NCBI GenBank assembly: GCA_029880545.1
Contig: JAOUOD010000003.1
Coordinates: 205,222-269,221 of the forward strand
Length of the DNA: 64,000 bases
Direction: 5' to 3'
From: Gammaproteobacteria bacterium
Lineage (GTDB): Bacteria; Pseudomonadota; Gammaproteobacteria; Acidiferrobacterales; SZUA-150
Each line of letters starts with the position of its first letter. Positions within the stretch are counted from its first letter, which is position 1. This document shows, piece after piece, positions 24,086-33,675 of this stretch. The notes under the pieces are model-generated. The model saw only the letters and a list, made by a program, of their open reading frames with translations, ran no database searches and was not told where the DNA came from. A program made the translations under genes and the position numbers.

Positions 24086-25459
24086 ATGAACAATGAACAT
24101 TACGTGCTGGAGCTGCCCGGGGACCAGAGACGACAGCTCGCCATAGGCTGGTTATGGCTCGGCATCCTGGCATTGCTCGCCTCCGGCGTATTCTCGGTAT
24201 TGCTGGTACTGTCGCGCACCCCGGGTGCGCAGAATGTAATACCATGGATTGATTTTTTTCATACCGCGCTTGTTGTACACGTGGACCTGTCGGTACTCGT
24301 TTGGTTCCTGGCGTTTGCCGGCGTACTGTGGAGTATTAACTGCACTTCAAGGATGATGTGGCTGGGCTGGCTGTCACTGGTTACGGCGTCCCTGGGAACG
24401 CTGGTAATGGTATTGGCGCCTTTCGTGGCAGATGGCAACCCGGTAATGAGCAACTATATTCCCATGCTTCAGCAGACAACATTCATTGCCGGTCTGCTGA
24501 TATTTGCTGCTGGCATCGGTTTGCTGGTAGTGCGGGCCATGTTTGCGATTCCGCTGGTGGGTCAGTACATGCAACCGGTGGGATCATTGCGATTTGGACT
24601 GAACGCGACGGCAATCTCTGTTGTTATGGCATTCATGGCATTTGCCTGGTCATGGATGGCGATGCCGCCATTTCTCGAAGGCAAGCCGTATTACGAGTTG
24701 CTGTACTGGGGTGGCGGTCATGTATTGCAGTTTAGTTATACCCTGTTGATGCTGATCGGCTGGGTATGGCTGGCAAGCAGCAGTAATGTTCGAATACCTG
24801 TCAGTCCAAGGGTCATATTGCTGTTGTTTGCAGTCGGCTTGTTTGCCGTTTTCCTGGTTCCGCCAATTTACTATTCCTACGGCATAACATCGGTGGAGCA
24901 CGTCAAGCTGTTTACCTGGCTAATGCGTTATGGCGGCAGCCTGGCGACCCTGCCGCTGGCGATAGCGCTGATGTACGGCCTGGCCACGAGTGGACCGGCA
25001 GGCAAGGAGCAGCGCCCATTGCGGGCCGCCTTGTTGTCGTCCATGCTGTTGTTCGGATTCGGCGGCCTGATCGGTTTCTTTATCCAGGGCAGCAATGTCA
25101 TTATCCCGGCCCATTACCATGGCAGTATAGTTGGTGTTACGCTGGCATTGATGGGTGTAACCTATGAACTGCTGCCGCGGCTGGGTTACCGTCGGCCATT
25201 GCCGAGGCTGGCCAGTTGGCAACCCTACCTGTACGGTGGCGGCCAGTTGCTGCATGTGTTGGGGCTGCTTTGGTCGGGTGGCTACGGCGTTCAACGCAAG
25301 GTCGCCGGTGCACAGCAAGGCCTGCAGGGTATCGAACAGATTGCGGCCATGGGCCTGATGGGGCTGGGTGGGCTGGTGTCGGTTATTGGTGGACTGGTAT
25401 TTATTTACGCGGCAATTCGGGTGATGACGGGACCGCGGCAGAAGCAGGCTGCTGCGTGA
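24086..25459 (+). CDS. Second heme-copper subunit I homologue with altered metal site
   Basis: About 457 residues and 12 membrane helices. A low-spin His (VVHVDLS) and the helix X pair His343/His345 (PAHYHGS) fit the heme-copper superfamily. Helix VI has His212 followed by VLQF (WGGGHVLQF), again without an oxidase Tyr. At helix VII the usual His-His appears as Glu271-His272 (TSVEHVKLF). A Glu near the non-heme metal is reminiscent of nitric oxide reductases. No subunit II is encoded beside it. It occupies the position of the extra gene in norSY-senC-orf1 clusters, so it may be a partner or a separate enzyme. ATG 24086 was chosen over TTG 24080. Confidence 0.75.
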   Translation: MNNEHYVLELPGDQRRQLAIGWLWLGILALLASGVFSVLLVLSRTPGAQNVIPWIDFFHTALVVHVDLSVLVWFLAFAGVLWSINCTSRMMWLGWLSLVTASLGTLVMVLAPFVADGNPVMSNYIPMLQQTTFIAGLLIFAAGIGLLVVRAMFAIPLVGQYMQPVGSLRFGLNATAISVVMAFMAFAWSWMAMPPFLEGKPYYELLYWGGGHVLQFSYTLLMLIGWVWLASSSNVRIPVSPRVILLLFAVGLFAVFLVPPIYYSYGITSVEHVKLFTWLMRYGGSLATLPLAIALMYGLATSGPAGKEQRPLRAALLSSMLLFGFGGLIGFFIQGSNVIIPAHYHGSIVGVTLALMGVTYELLPRLGYRRPLPRLASWQPYLYGGGQLLHVLGLLWSGGYGVQRKVAGAQQGLQGIEQIAAMGLMGLGGLVSVIGGLVFIYAAIRVMTGPRQKQAAA

Positions 25460-25667
25460 TGGACGTCGCGCCCGGCTTGCCCGACGGTGTATAGAGCCTT
25501 ATCAGTTCAAAGGAAAACATAACCAGTCCGAGAAACAGTGCAAAAAACACGATGCTTCGATATTCGGCAAATTCCTTGCCACGGAATTTTTCGATTTGTC
25601 GAAGCAGCCAGTCGGCAGCGAAATAGACCAGGATACCAACCAGGGTAAACGTCAGGACTTCAGTCAT
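25401..25667 (-). CDS. Small membrane protein of unknown function
   Basis: 88 residues on the minus strand with two clear transmembrane helices (LTFTLVGILVYFAADWLL and IVFFALFLGLVMFSFELI) separated by a charged loop (RQIEKFRGKEFAEYRS), and a proline/serine-rich tail. Its 3' end overlaps the end of the second heme-copper gene by 59 bases in convergent orientation, which lowers confidence. The hydrophobic pattern and charge distribution still look like a real protein. The first ATG at 25679 is an alternative start. Confidence 0.55.
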   Translation of the reverse strand: MTEVLTFTLVGILVYFAADWLLRQIEKFRGKEFAEYRSIVFFALFLGLVMFSFELIRLYTPSGKPGATSITQQPASAAVPSSPELPRK

Positions 25668-25717
25668 ATGAATAAACACCGGTTCCGGATTAATTGTTGA
25701 ATATAGTATAGCAAGCG

Positions 25718-26119
25718 ATGTTGATAAAATTCTATCCGGTATTGTTAACAGTACATGTTTCCGCGGTGGCGGTCAGTATCAGCCTGTTTATTCTGCGCGG
25801 TATCTGGATGATGCAACAATCACCCATGCTTGCACGGAAATGGGTCAGGGTGGCACCGCACGTATCCGACACGGTTCTCATAGCCAGCGCCGGGCTGCTG
25901 GCTGCAGCCATTGGACAATACCCGTTTGTAAATGACTGGCTGACAGCAAAATTCATTTTGATGTTCCTGTATATAGGTTTTGGCTATTTTGCGATCAATC
26001 ATGGCCACAACAGGGGCAGCAGAATCATCAATGGCGCGACAGCCATAGTGATCCTGGTATATATAGTATCTGTTGCAATAACCCATAACCCGTTCCCGTT
26101 AACCCTGTTGTTTTATTGA
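25718..26119 (+). CDS. SirB-family integral membrane protein
   Basis: 133 residues with four transmembrane helices. The N-terminal HVSAVAVSISLFILRG, the middle HVSDTVLIASAGLLA and the WLTAKFILMFLYIGFGYFA segment match the SirB2 family. SirB proteins are found near regulators and respiratory genes but have no defined activity. The gene lies between the heme-copper island and the nirI-like gene, 46 bases before the latter's start, and is probably part of the same unit. Confidence 0.75.
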   Translation: MLIKFYPVLLTVHVSAVAVSISLFILRGIWMMQQSPMLARKWVRVAPHVSDTVLIASAGLLAAAIGQYPFVNDWLTAKFILMFLYIGFGYFAINHGHNRGSRIINGATAIVILVYIVSVAITHNPFPLTLLFY

Positions 26120-26165
26120 CGGGATCGATACAGGACCCGCAGCACGTAATGGAGTGAGAGGCTCA

Positions 26166-27800
26166 ATGCGTAGATCGCTCAATTACCCGAACACATTATT
26201 CCGCAATGGCATGATATGCCTGCTGCTGGCGCTGGTTCTGGTTCTGCCGCTCCCGGTTCATTCCGGCGAAAACGCTGAAACCGTGGACGCTCATGCTGAT
26301 CGCTTCTTCCCGGGATGGCAGAGCGTCGGTGAGTTTGAGGGCGATCCGTTGGCAGCCGTCGTGCTTGGCAAGCAAGGCCCCATGGGCTACCTGTTCAGAA
26401 CTGATGATATTTTTGCCATACCCGCTTACTCTGGCAAACCCATTTCCACGCTGGTCGGTATAGACCTGCAAGGCACGATTCGCGGCATTCAGATTTTGCA
26501 TCACGAGGAACCGATTCTGGCCGTGGGTGTCAGCGAGGAAGACCTAGCCCGTTACGTAAACCAGTACAATGGGCTCAGAATGAATGAGCAGGCCAAGATT
26601 GGTGGTCGTGATCGTCCTGGTTACAAGGCTATCGATGGTATCAGTGGTGCCACCATAACAGTCATCGTAATCAATTCCACTGTCGTCAGGTCCCTGAAGG
26701 AGGTGGCCAGGAGCCGTGGTATTGCCGTTGAAAAGAAAATTACAAAGCCCGTAACAGCCGCAAAAAAACCCGGATCACAACCGGCGAGAAAAAGCGTTCA
26801 GCAAACCAGGCAAGAGCCCGGAACCAGGAAAACTCGGGAAGTGCCGGTTGGCAGGGAGTTCGAGGCGGATGAGCATGGGCCGATCTGGCTGACCACCTGG
26901 CGTGATCGACAATTGCAGATTGTCATTCTGATGTTGGCACTGGGTTCTCTCGGGTTGCTGCTGATATTCCAGGACTGGTTGGCGAGACATTCCGCAGTGT
27001 TGACTCAAATCCGGAATACGTACCTCGTGTTTACCGTGCTGGTACTGGGCTGGATCATGTTGGCGCAGTTGTCGGTCGTCAATGTTCTGACTTTTGCCAG
27101 TTCAATAATGCATGGATTCAGCTGGGACGTGTTCCTGATGGAACCGGCGATTTTCCTGCTGTGGGGATTTGTTGCGGTAACCCTGTTGTTATGGGGGCGT
27201 GGAGTGTATTGCGGCTGGTTGTGCCCGTTTGGCGCCTTGCAGGAACTGATCAACAAGCTGGCCCGTTACCTGAAAATCAGGCAGATCGAATTCCCTTCGG
27301 TTGTGCATGAGCGGTTGCTGGCACTCAAGTACATTATATTCATCCTGCTCTTTGGGCTGTCGTTGCAGTCCATGGAACTGGTGCTGCCCTATATTGAAAT
27401 TGAACCATTCAAGACTGCGGTGATTATGCATTTCAACCGGGATTTGCCGTTTGTTGCCTATGCAGTCGGACTGCTGGTTATCACCATCTTTAACCGAAAA
27501 TTCTATTGCAAGTACCTGTGTCCGCTGGGGGCGGCCCTGGCCATTCCATCACAGTTGAGATTGTTCGACTGGCTGCGTCGACGCAAGGAATGCGGCCGCC
27601 CGTGCCAGACCTGCGCCAGCGAGTGTGAGGTGCAGGCGATTCGGCCCACTGGTGAAATTAATGCTAATGAGTGCCATTACTGTCTGGATTGCCAACTGAG
27701 CTACTGGAACCCCCATAAATGTCCACCAATGATTGAAATCCGCAAGCGCCAGGAAAAGCGTGAACAGGCGACCGCTCGCCTGGCAAAAAAGACTACCTGA
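26166..27800 (+). CDS. nirI: NosR/NirI-type FMN and [4Fe-4S] membrane protein
   Basis: About 544 residues: a signal segment, a periplasmic FMN-binding domain with the covalent-flavin site SGAT (Thr near residue 163), a lysine/arginine-rich linker, then five to six membrane helices with CGWLCPFGALQE and CKYLCPLGAAL motifs. C-terminal cysteines CGRPCQTCASEC and CHYCLDC bind [4Fe-4S] clusters. NosR and NirI pass electrons or regulate expression of N2O and nitrite reductases. Position directly before nirS favours NirI. It is shorter than typical NosR. ATG 26166 was taken; GTG 26154 is possible. Confidence 0.8.
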   Translation: MRRSLNYPNTLFRNGMICLLLALVLVLPLPVHSGENAETVDAHADRFFPGWQSVGEFEGDPLAAVVLGKQGPMGYLFRTDDIFAIPAYSGKPISTLVGIDLQGTIRGIQILHHEEPILAVGVSEEDLARYVNQYNGLRMNEQAKIGGRDRPGYKAIDGISGATITVIVINSTVVRSLKEVARSRGIAVEKKITKPVTAAKKPGSQPARKSVQQTRQEPGTRKTREVPVGREFEADEHGPIWLTTWRDRQLQIVILMLALGSLGLLLIFQDWLARHSAVLTQIRNTYLVFTVLVLGWIMLAQLSVVNVLTFASSIMHGFSWDVFLMEPAIFLLWGFVAVTLLLWGRGVYCGWLCPFGALQELINKLARYLKIRQIEFPSVVHERLLALKYIIFILLFGLSLQSMELVLPYIEIEPFKTAVIMHFNRDLPFVAYAVGLLVITIFNRKFYCKYLCPLGAALAIPSQLRLFDWLRRRKECGRPCQTCASECEVQAIRPTGEINANECHYCLDCQLSYWNPHKCPPMIEIRKRQEKREQATARLAKKTT

Positions 27801-27898
27801 GTCCGGAATTTCCGCGGTTTCATTCAGATTTCACCGTCCCCGGCTTGTTGCGGTCGAGCGGGCAATTCTTGACTAAAACAGGTACAAAAAAGATATAT

Positions 27899-27912
27899 TT
27901 GATTTGCATCAA
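27899..27912. promoter_or_regulatory. FNR-type box upstream of nirS
   Basis: TTGAT-TTGC-ATCAA is a perfect FNR/DNR/ANR consensus dyad. At the -41.5 position the predicted -10 is TATGGT at 27935-27940, and transcription would start near 27947, giving a 70-base leader to nirS. This is the expected anaerobic, NO-responsive promoter of the nirS operon. Confidence 0.85.
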
Positions 27913-28003
27913 TGAAGTAATAAATATCGATGGGTATGGTTGCGATGCTTAGGAGTGCTCGCGGAGCGGCAAGATCGGGCGTTGGCGAGTTTCAGGAAAT
28001 TGA

Positions 28004-29743
<1,740 letters not shown>

Positions 29744-29750
29744 CTGAAAC

Positions 29751-29783
29751 AGAACTGCAGGGGCCAGGCGCCCCTGCAGTTCT
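29751..29783 (+). terminator. Strong hairpin after nirS, without T-run
   Basis: A perfect 14-bp stem: AGAACTGCAGGGGC (29751-29764) pairs with GCCCCTGCAGTTCT (29770-29783) around a 5-base loop. Because no T-run follows, it is more likely an mRNA-stabilising or processing hairpin than a full terminator. It shares 29779-29783 with the next inverted repeat. Confidence 0.7.
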
Positions 29784-29831
29784 TGCCAGGTTGTCCTGGG
29801 CTGGATGCCTGCAGTGCAACCTGGCAAGAAC
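29779..29831 (+). repeat. Second inverted repeat between nirS and nirE, overlapping the first
   Basis: GTTCTTGCCAGGTTG (29779-29793) and CAACCTGGCAAGAAC (29817-29831) are perfect 15-bp complements with a 23-base loop. The left arm reuses the last five bases of the upstream hairpin, so the two stems compete at their junction. Confidence 0.7.
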
Positions 29832-29860
29832 CGGACAAGTCAAAAAGGGCGAAAAACTGT

Positions 29861-30655
29861 ATGGGGAACAAAGTTTATCTCGTAGGTGCCGGACCCGGTG
29901 ACCCTGACCTGCTGACAGTCAAGGCGCTGCGCCTGATCCGGAATGCTGAAGTAATTGTCTATGACCGGCTGGTATCGCCTGAAATCCTTGAGCTGATCCC
30001 GCCCGGGGTCAAGCGTATCTATGTTGGCAAGGCCACTGGCCAGCATCACATGAACCAGGACGAGATCAACGACGTATTACTGAACCTGGCCCAGACCGGC
30101 CATCATGTTGTGCGCCTGAAGGGTGGTGATCCGTTTACTTTTGGCCGTGGTAGCGAAGAAGCGCAGTACCTGGTGCGCCACGGTATCGAGTATGAGGTTG
30201 TTCCGGGGATCACTGCCGCAGCCGCGTGCAGCGCCTATGCTGGCATACCGTTGACCCATCGCGGCCTGGCACGCGGCGTTCGGCTGATGACCGGCCATTG
30301 CCGTTCCGATGAACCGCTGGACCTGGACTGGCGCAGTCTTGCTGATGCGGAAACCACGCTGGTCTTTTACATGGGCCTTGCCAATGCCGACCAGATTAGC
30401 GAAAAACTCGTGGCCGCCGGTCGTGCCGACAGCACACCGGTCGCAATCGTGGAAAACGGAACCAAAAGAGCGTCGCAACGAAGTTGTATCACGACTTTGG
30501 GCAAGTTGCCCGAAACCATTCGTGATCAGTCTATCCAGGCGCCGGCAATCATAATAATTGGAGATGTAGTGAGCTTTGCCGATGAACTTGCCTGGTTTAA
30601 CATGTCGACAAATGAACCAGGTGACGTCTGTGACCAGCAAAACTCGGGAAGATAA
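29861..30655 (+). CDS. nirE: Uroporphyrinogen-III C-methyltransferase for heme d1
   Basis: 264 residues with the SUMT signatures VYLVGAGPGDPDLLTVKAL, VRLKGGDPFTFGRGSEEA, VVPGITAAAACSAYAGIPLT and FYMGL. It methylates uroporphyrinogen III at C2 and C7 to precorrin-2, the first committed step to heme d1 and siroheme. It is a single-domain CobA/NirE type, without CysG dehydrogenase/chelatase domains. Position right after nirS and before nirC supports NirE. ATG 29861 begins MGNKVYLVG; the preceding region holds two hairpins. Its 3' end overlaps the start of the nirC-like gene. Confidence 0.92.
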   Translation: MGNKVYLVGAGPGDPDLLTVKALRLIRNAEVIVYDRLVSPEILELIPPGVKRIYVGKATGQHHMNQDEINDVLLNLAQTGHHVVRLKGGDPFTFGRGSEEAQYLVRHGIEYEVVPGITAAAACSAYAGIPLTHRGLARGVRLMTGHCRSDEPLDLDWRSLADAETTLVFYMGLANADQISEKLVAAGRADSTPVAIVENGTKRASQRSCITTLGKLPETIRDQSIQAPAIIIIGDVVSFADELAWFNMSTNEPGDVCDQQNSGR

Positions 30656-31007
30656 ATCCTCTTTTGCCGCAACCTTTGCCGGTTTTGCTGTTGCGTTCCC
30701 GCTGTTGTTGCCGGTTGCCGTATCCGGCTCTGATCTCGCTGCTGCAACTGCAGTGCCCCAAAGCCGCCAGCAGGAACTTCGCCATCTTCTTTTGCATGAT
30801 TGTGGCTCCTGTCATGGTATGACCCTTAAGGGCGGCCTGGGCCCGGCTTTGTTACCGGAGACTCTCCGGGGAAAATCAGTCGAATTTCTTGTTTACACCA
30901 TACTCGAGGGACGCAGCAACACTGCCATGCCGCCGTGGCGCGGCCAGTTGACAGAGGCTGACGCCAGGTGGCTCGCCGTAACCCTGCGCGAAGGCATAAA
31001 GCCATGA
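30630..31007 (+). CDS. nirC: Monoheme cytochrome c, NirC-like
   Basis: About 125 residues with an N-terminal signal (FAATFAGFAVAFPLLLPVAV), the heme motif CGSCH, and an axial Met candidate in AMPPWRGQL. NirC is a periplasmic electron carrier of nir loci. The start is uncertain: GTG 30630 has AGGTGA five bases upstream, while ATG 30612 gives six extra residues; both overlap the nirE end. Its stop overlaps the nirF ATG. NirM is not present, so this may be the only cytochrome c encoded within the nir genes. Confidence 0.82.
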   Translation: MTSKTREDKSSFAATFAGFAVAFPLLLPVAVSGSDLAAATAVPQSRQQELRHLLLHDCGSCHGMTLKGGLGPALLPETLRGKSVEFLVYTILEGRSNTAMPPWRGQLTEADARWLAVTLREGIKP

Positions 31008-32179
31008 AGCTTGCCTCCCACGCCAGCGCAGTATTGGTAATCACGCTGCTGTCTGCATGCGCCATGCCGCTGCGTGGTACCGGCGACCTTGGCGTTGTCA
31101 TTGAGCGTGCCAATGGCAGTCTGGCCATTGTTGAAACCACGACCCGTACTCGCCTTGGCCAGGTCAACGGTCTCGGTGACCTGTCTCATGCTTCTGTTGT
31201 CTATTCTCGTGACGGCCGCTATGCCTTTGTCTTTGGTCGAGACGGCGGCTTGAGCCGGGTAGATGTACTGCGCCAGCGTATCGACAAGCGCATTATTCAG
31301 TCGGGCAACAGTATTGGCGGTGCCATTTCCCAGGATGGTCGACTGGTAGCGGTATCCAATTACACGCCTGGAGGGGTGCGCGTTTTTCGCAGTGATACCC
31401 TTGAGCCGGTTGCCGATATACCGGCGAGTTATGGCAACAATGGCAAGTCATCAAAGGTGGTGGGATTGGCCGATGTTCCCGGAGGTGGATTCGTCTTTAG
31501 CCTGTTTGATGCCGGTGAGATATGGCTGCTTAATTTTGACGGGCAATACAACCCGATGTTAACGAAATTTAAACATGTCGGACAACAACCCTATGATGCC
31601 CTGATTACGCCGGATGGTCGCTATTATATCGCCGGCCTGTTTGGTGAGGACGGCATGGCCATGCTGGACCTGTGGTACCCGGACAAGGGTGTGCGCCGGA
31701 TCTTGCACGACTACGGTCGTGGTGACAAAAAGCTGCCCGTATACAAGATGCCGCACCTTGAAGGCTGGGCCATGGCCGGTGACTACATATTCGTACCGGC
31801 GATAGGGCATCACCAGGTGCTGGTTATCGACAGGCAATCATGGAAGGTTGTCAGGAGAATTGATGTCCAGGGTCAACCCGTGTTTGTGATGGCTCGACCG
31901 GATTCACGGCAGGTATGGGTGAATTTTGCCCACCCGGATAACTCGGTAGTTCAGATTATTGACGTGGCCTCGATGGCACTTATCAAGACGCTGACGCCAG
32001 GCAAGGCGGTTCTGCACATGGAGTTTACGCCACGGGGCGAACATGTGTGGGTATCAGTTCGTGATGATGACAAGGTTGTTGTCTATGACACGGCCAGTTT
32101 CAGACAGTTGGCGCTGGTGCCGGTCGCCAAACCCAGTGGCATTTTCTTTTCCAGTCGTGCCGGCAAGATCGGGCTATAG
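31004..32179 (+). CDS. nirF: Heme d1 biosynthesis protein, lipoprotein form
   Basis: 391 residues. A lipoprotein signal (VLVITLLSAC) leads into a beta-propeller related to the d1 domain of NirS, with blades such as VVYSRDGRYAFVFGRDG, GAISQDGRLVAVSNY and GQPVFVMARPDSRQVWVNF. NirF acts late in heme d1 formation in the periplasm. Start ATG 31004 overlaps the nirC stop. It ends KPSGIFFSSRAGKIGL, the same place where NirN ends KPSGKYNVYNK, showing their common ancestry. Confidence 0.92.
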   Translation: MKLASHASAVLVITLLSACAMPLRGTGDLGVVIERANGSLAIVETTTRTRLGQVNGLGDLSHASVVYSRDGRYAFVFGRDGGLSRVDVLRQRIDKRIIQSGNSIGGAISQDGRLVAVSNYTPGGVRVFRSDTLEPVADIPASYGNNGKSSKVVGLADVPGGGFVFSLFDAGEIWLLNFDGQYNPMLTKFKHVGQQPYDALITPDGRYYIAGLFGEDGMAMLDLWYPDKGVRRILHDYGRGDKKLPVYKMPHLEGWAMAGDYIFVPAIGHHQVLVIDRQSWKVVRRIDVQGQPVFVMARPDSRQVWVNFAHPDNSVVQIIDVASMALIKTLTPGKAVLHMEFTPRGEHVWVSVRDDDKVVVYDTASFRQLALVPVAKPSGIFFSSRAGKIGL

Positions 32180-32199
32180 CCGTGCAACGGGATCAATCC

Positions 32200-32712
32200 A
32201 TGAACAACACGATTCTGTCCGAACTTGAAAAACACCTGCTGAACGACTACCAGCACGGCTTTCCACTCACTGCTACGCCCTATGCCGACATCGCTGCACA
32301 GCTGGGCGTATCGGAAGCCGAAGTATTGCAGGCACTCGAGACGTTGACCGAAGCCGGTGTTGTCAGCCGCGTGGGCGCGGTATTTGCGCCAAACCATGTG
32401 GGTGTCAGTACGTTGGCCGCCATGTCAGTACCTGCCGAACTGGTAGATGAAGTCGCTGGTTTGATAAACAGCTATCGGGCGGTAAATCACAATTATGAGC
32501 GCGAGCACGCGTTTAATATCTGGTTCGTGGCCACGGCGCCGGACCAGGCCAGCCTGGATGCAACTCTGGCAGACATTGAAAGACGCAGTGGCTACGCCGT
32601 GATGTCGCTACCCATGGTCGAGGATTACCATATTGATCTTGGTTTCCCGCTGCAGTGGGGGCACGGGCTGATTGAAGACTATGACGTCAATGGCGGCGGA
32701 GGCAGGCGATGA
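32200..32712 (+). CDS. nirD: Siroheme decarboxylase subunit, NirD-type
   Basis: About 170 residues: an N-terminal Lrp/AsnC-like winged helix (LNDYQHGFPLTATPYADIAA) and an AsnC-like ligand domain containing NHNYEREHAFNIWFVATAP. This family forms the NirDLGH complex that decarboxylates siroheme to didecarboxysiroheme during heme d1 synthesis; the conserved His and Tyr residues in NHNYEREH belong to the active site. The gene order nirF-D-L-G-H identifies it. Start ATG 32200 was chosen over GTG 32182. Confidence 0.88.
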   Translation: MNNTILSELEKHLLNDYQHGFPLTATPYADIAAQLGVSEAEVLQALETLTEAGVVSRVGAVFAPNHVGVSTLAAMSVPAELVDEVAGLINSYRAVNHNYEREHAFNIWFVATAPDQASLDATLADIERRSGYAVMSLPMVEDYHIDLGFPLQWGHGLIEDYDVNGGGGRR

Positions 32713-33233
32713 AAAAATTGACTGATCAGGATCGCGCATTGATCGAGGCCATTCAGAAGGGGCTGCCCCTGGTCAGCCACCCCTATGCCGAGATTGGCGA
32801 GCAACTGGGATTGACCGAGCAGGAGGTGATCCAGCGCCTGCAATCCCTGACCGGGATTGGCGCCATACGACGCATGGGTGTGGTGGTTCGTCATCGCAAG
32901 CTGGGTTATCGCGCCAATGCCATGGTGGTGTGGGATGTGCCGGATGCGCGTATCCGTGACCTTGGCCGCTGTTTCGGCCAGTTCGAGTTTGTTACCCTTT
33001 GTTACCAGCGCCCAAGGCGTTTGCCGCATTGGCGTTACAACCTTTTTTGCATGATTCATGGCCGTGATCGTGAAGCGGTACTGGCTAACCTTGACCGGCT
33101 GAAGACCGCCTGTGGCGCCGATGCGATTCCGCATGATGTTTTGTTCAGCAGTCGCTGTTTCAAGCAGCGTGGCGCGCTGTATGTTCATGGCGGTCAGTCG
33201 TCTGAGCCCGACACGAGGCTGAATTATGGATAG
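32709..33233 (+). CDS. nirL: Siroheme decarboxylase subunit, NirL-type
   Basis: 174 residues beginning MKKLTDQDRALIEAIQKGLP, overlapping the nirD stop (ATGA). The winged-helix part (HPYAEIGEQLGLTEQEVIQR) and the core RRMGVVVRHRKLGYRANAM followed by CYQRPRRLPHWRYNLFCM match the NirL/NirH half of the family. It pairs with NirD-like subunits to form the decarboxylase. Its 3' end overlaps nirG by eight bases. Confidence 0.88.
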   Translation: MKKLTDQDRALIEAIQKGLPLVSHPYAEIGEQLGLTEQEVIQRLQSLTGIGAIRRMGVVVRHRKLGYRANAMVVWDVPDARIRDLGRCFGQFEFVTLCYQRPRRLPHWRYNLFCMIHGRDREAVLANLDRLKTACGADAIPHDVLFSSRCFKQRGALYVHGGQSSEPDTRLNYG

Positions 33234-33669
33234 CGTGGACCGGGATATCATCAACGGCCTGCAGGGCGGTTTTCCCGTGTGCGAGCACCCATTCAGGGAA
33301 ACGGCAGCCCGGTTTGGAATCGAGGAGGCTGAACTGATCAGCCGAATCCAGCAGCTTCAGCAGGAGGGATTTATCAGCCGGTTCGGACCGATGTACCATG
33401 CCGAGCGACTGGGTGGCGGCCTGACTCTGGCGGCCATGGCAATAGCTGAACGCGACTTCGGACGAGTCACGCGCATCGTCAATGCCTACCCGGAAGTGGC
33501 GCATAACTACCGGCGTGAACACGAATTCAATATGTGGTTTGTACTGGCTACGGAATCACCGGCGCGTATCGACAGCGTGATCAGGGAGATCGAACGGCAG
33601 ACCGGGTACCTGGTATACAACATGCCAAAGCTGGAGGAGTTTTTCATCGGACTGAAGTTCGAGGTTTGA
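33226..33669 (+). CDS. nirG: Siroheme decarboxylase subunit, NirG-type
   Basis: 147 residues. It has the same layout as NirD: VDRDIINGLQGGFPVCEHPF winged helix, RFGPMYHAERLGGGLTLAAM, and AHNYRREHEFNMWFVLA carrying the conserved HNYxREH residues. It overlaps nirL, ends six bases before nirH and is one of four paralogous subunits in tandem, which arose by duplication. Confidence 0.88.
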   Translation: MDSVDRDIINGLQGGFPVCEHPFRETAARFGIEEAELISRIQQLQQEGFISRFGPMYHAERLGGGLTLAAMAIAERDFGRVTRIVNAYPEVAHNYRREHEFNMWFVLATESPARIDSVIREIERQTGYLVYNMPKLEEFFIGLKFEV

Positions 33670-33675
33670 TGTGTT

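Noticed and set aside
26166-27800. NosR of a nitrous oxide reductase cluster
   Set aside because: No nosZ or nosDFY nearby and nirS follows directly, so NirI fits better.
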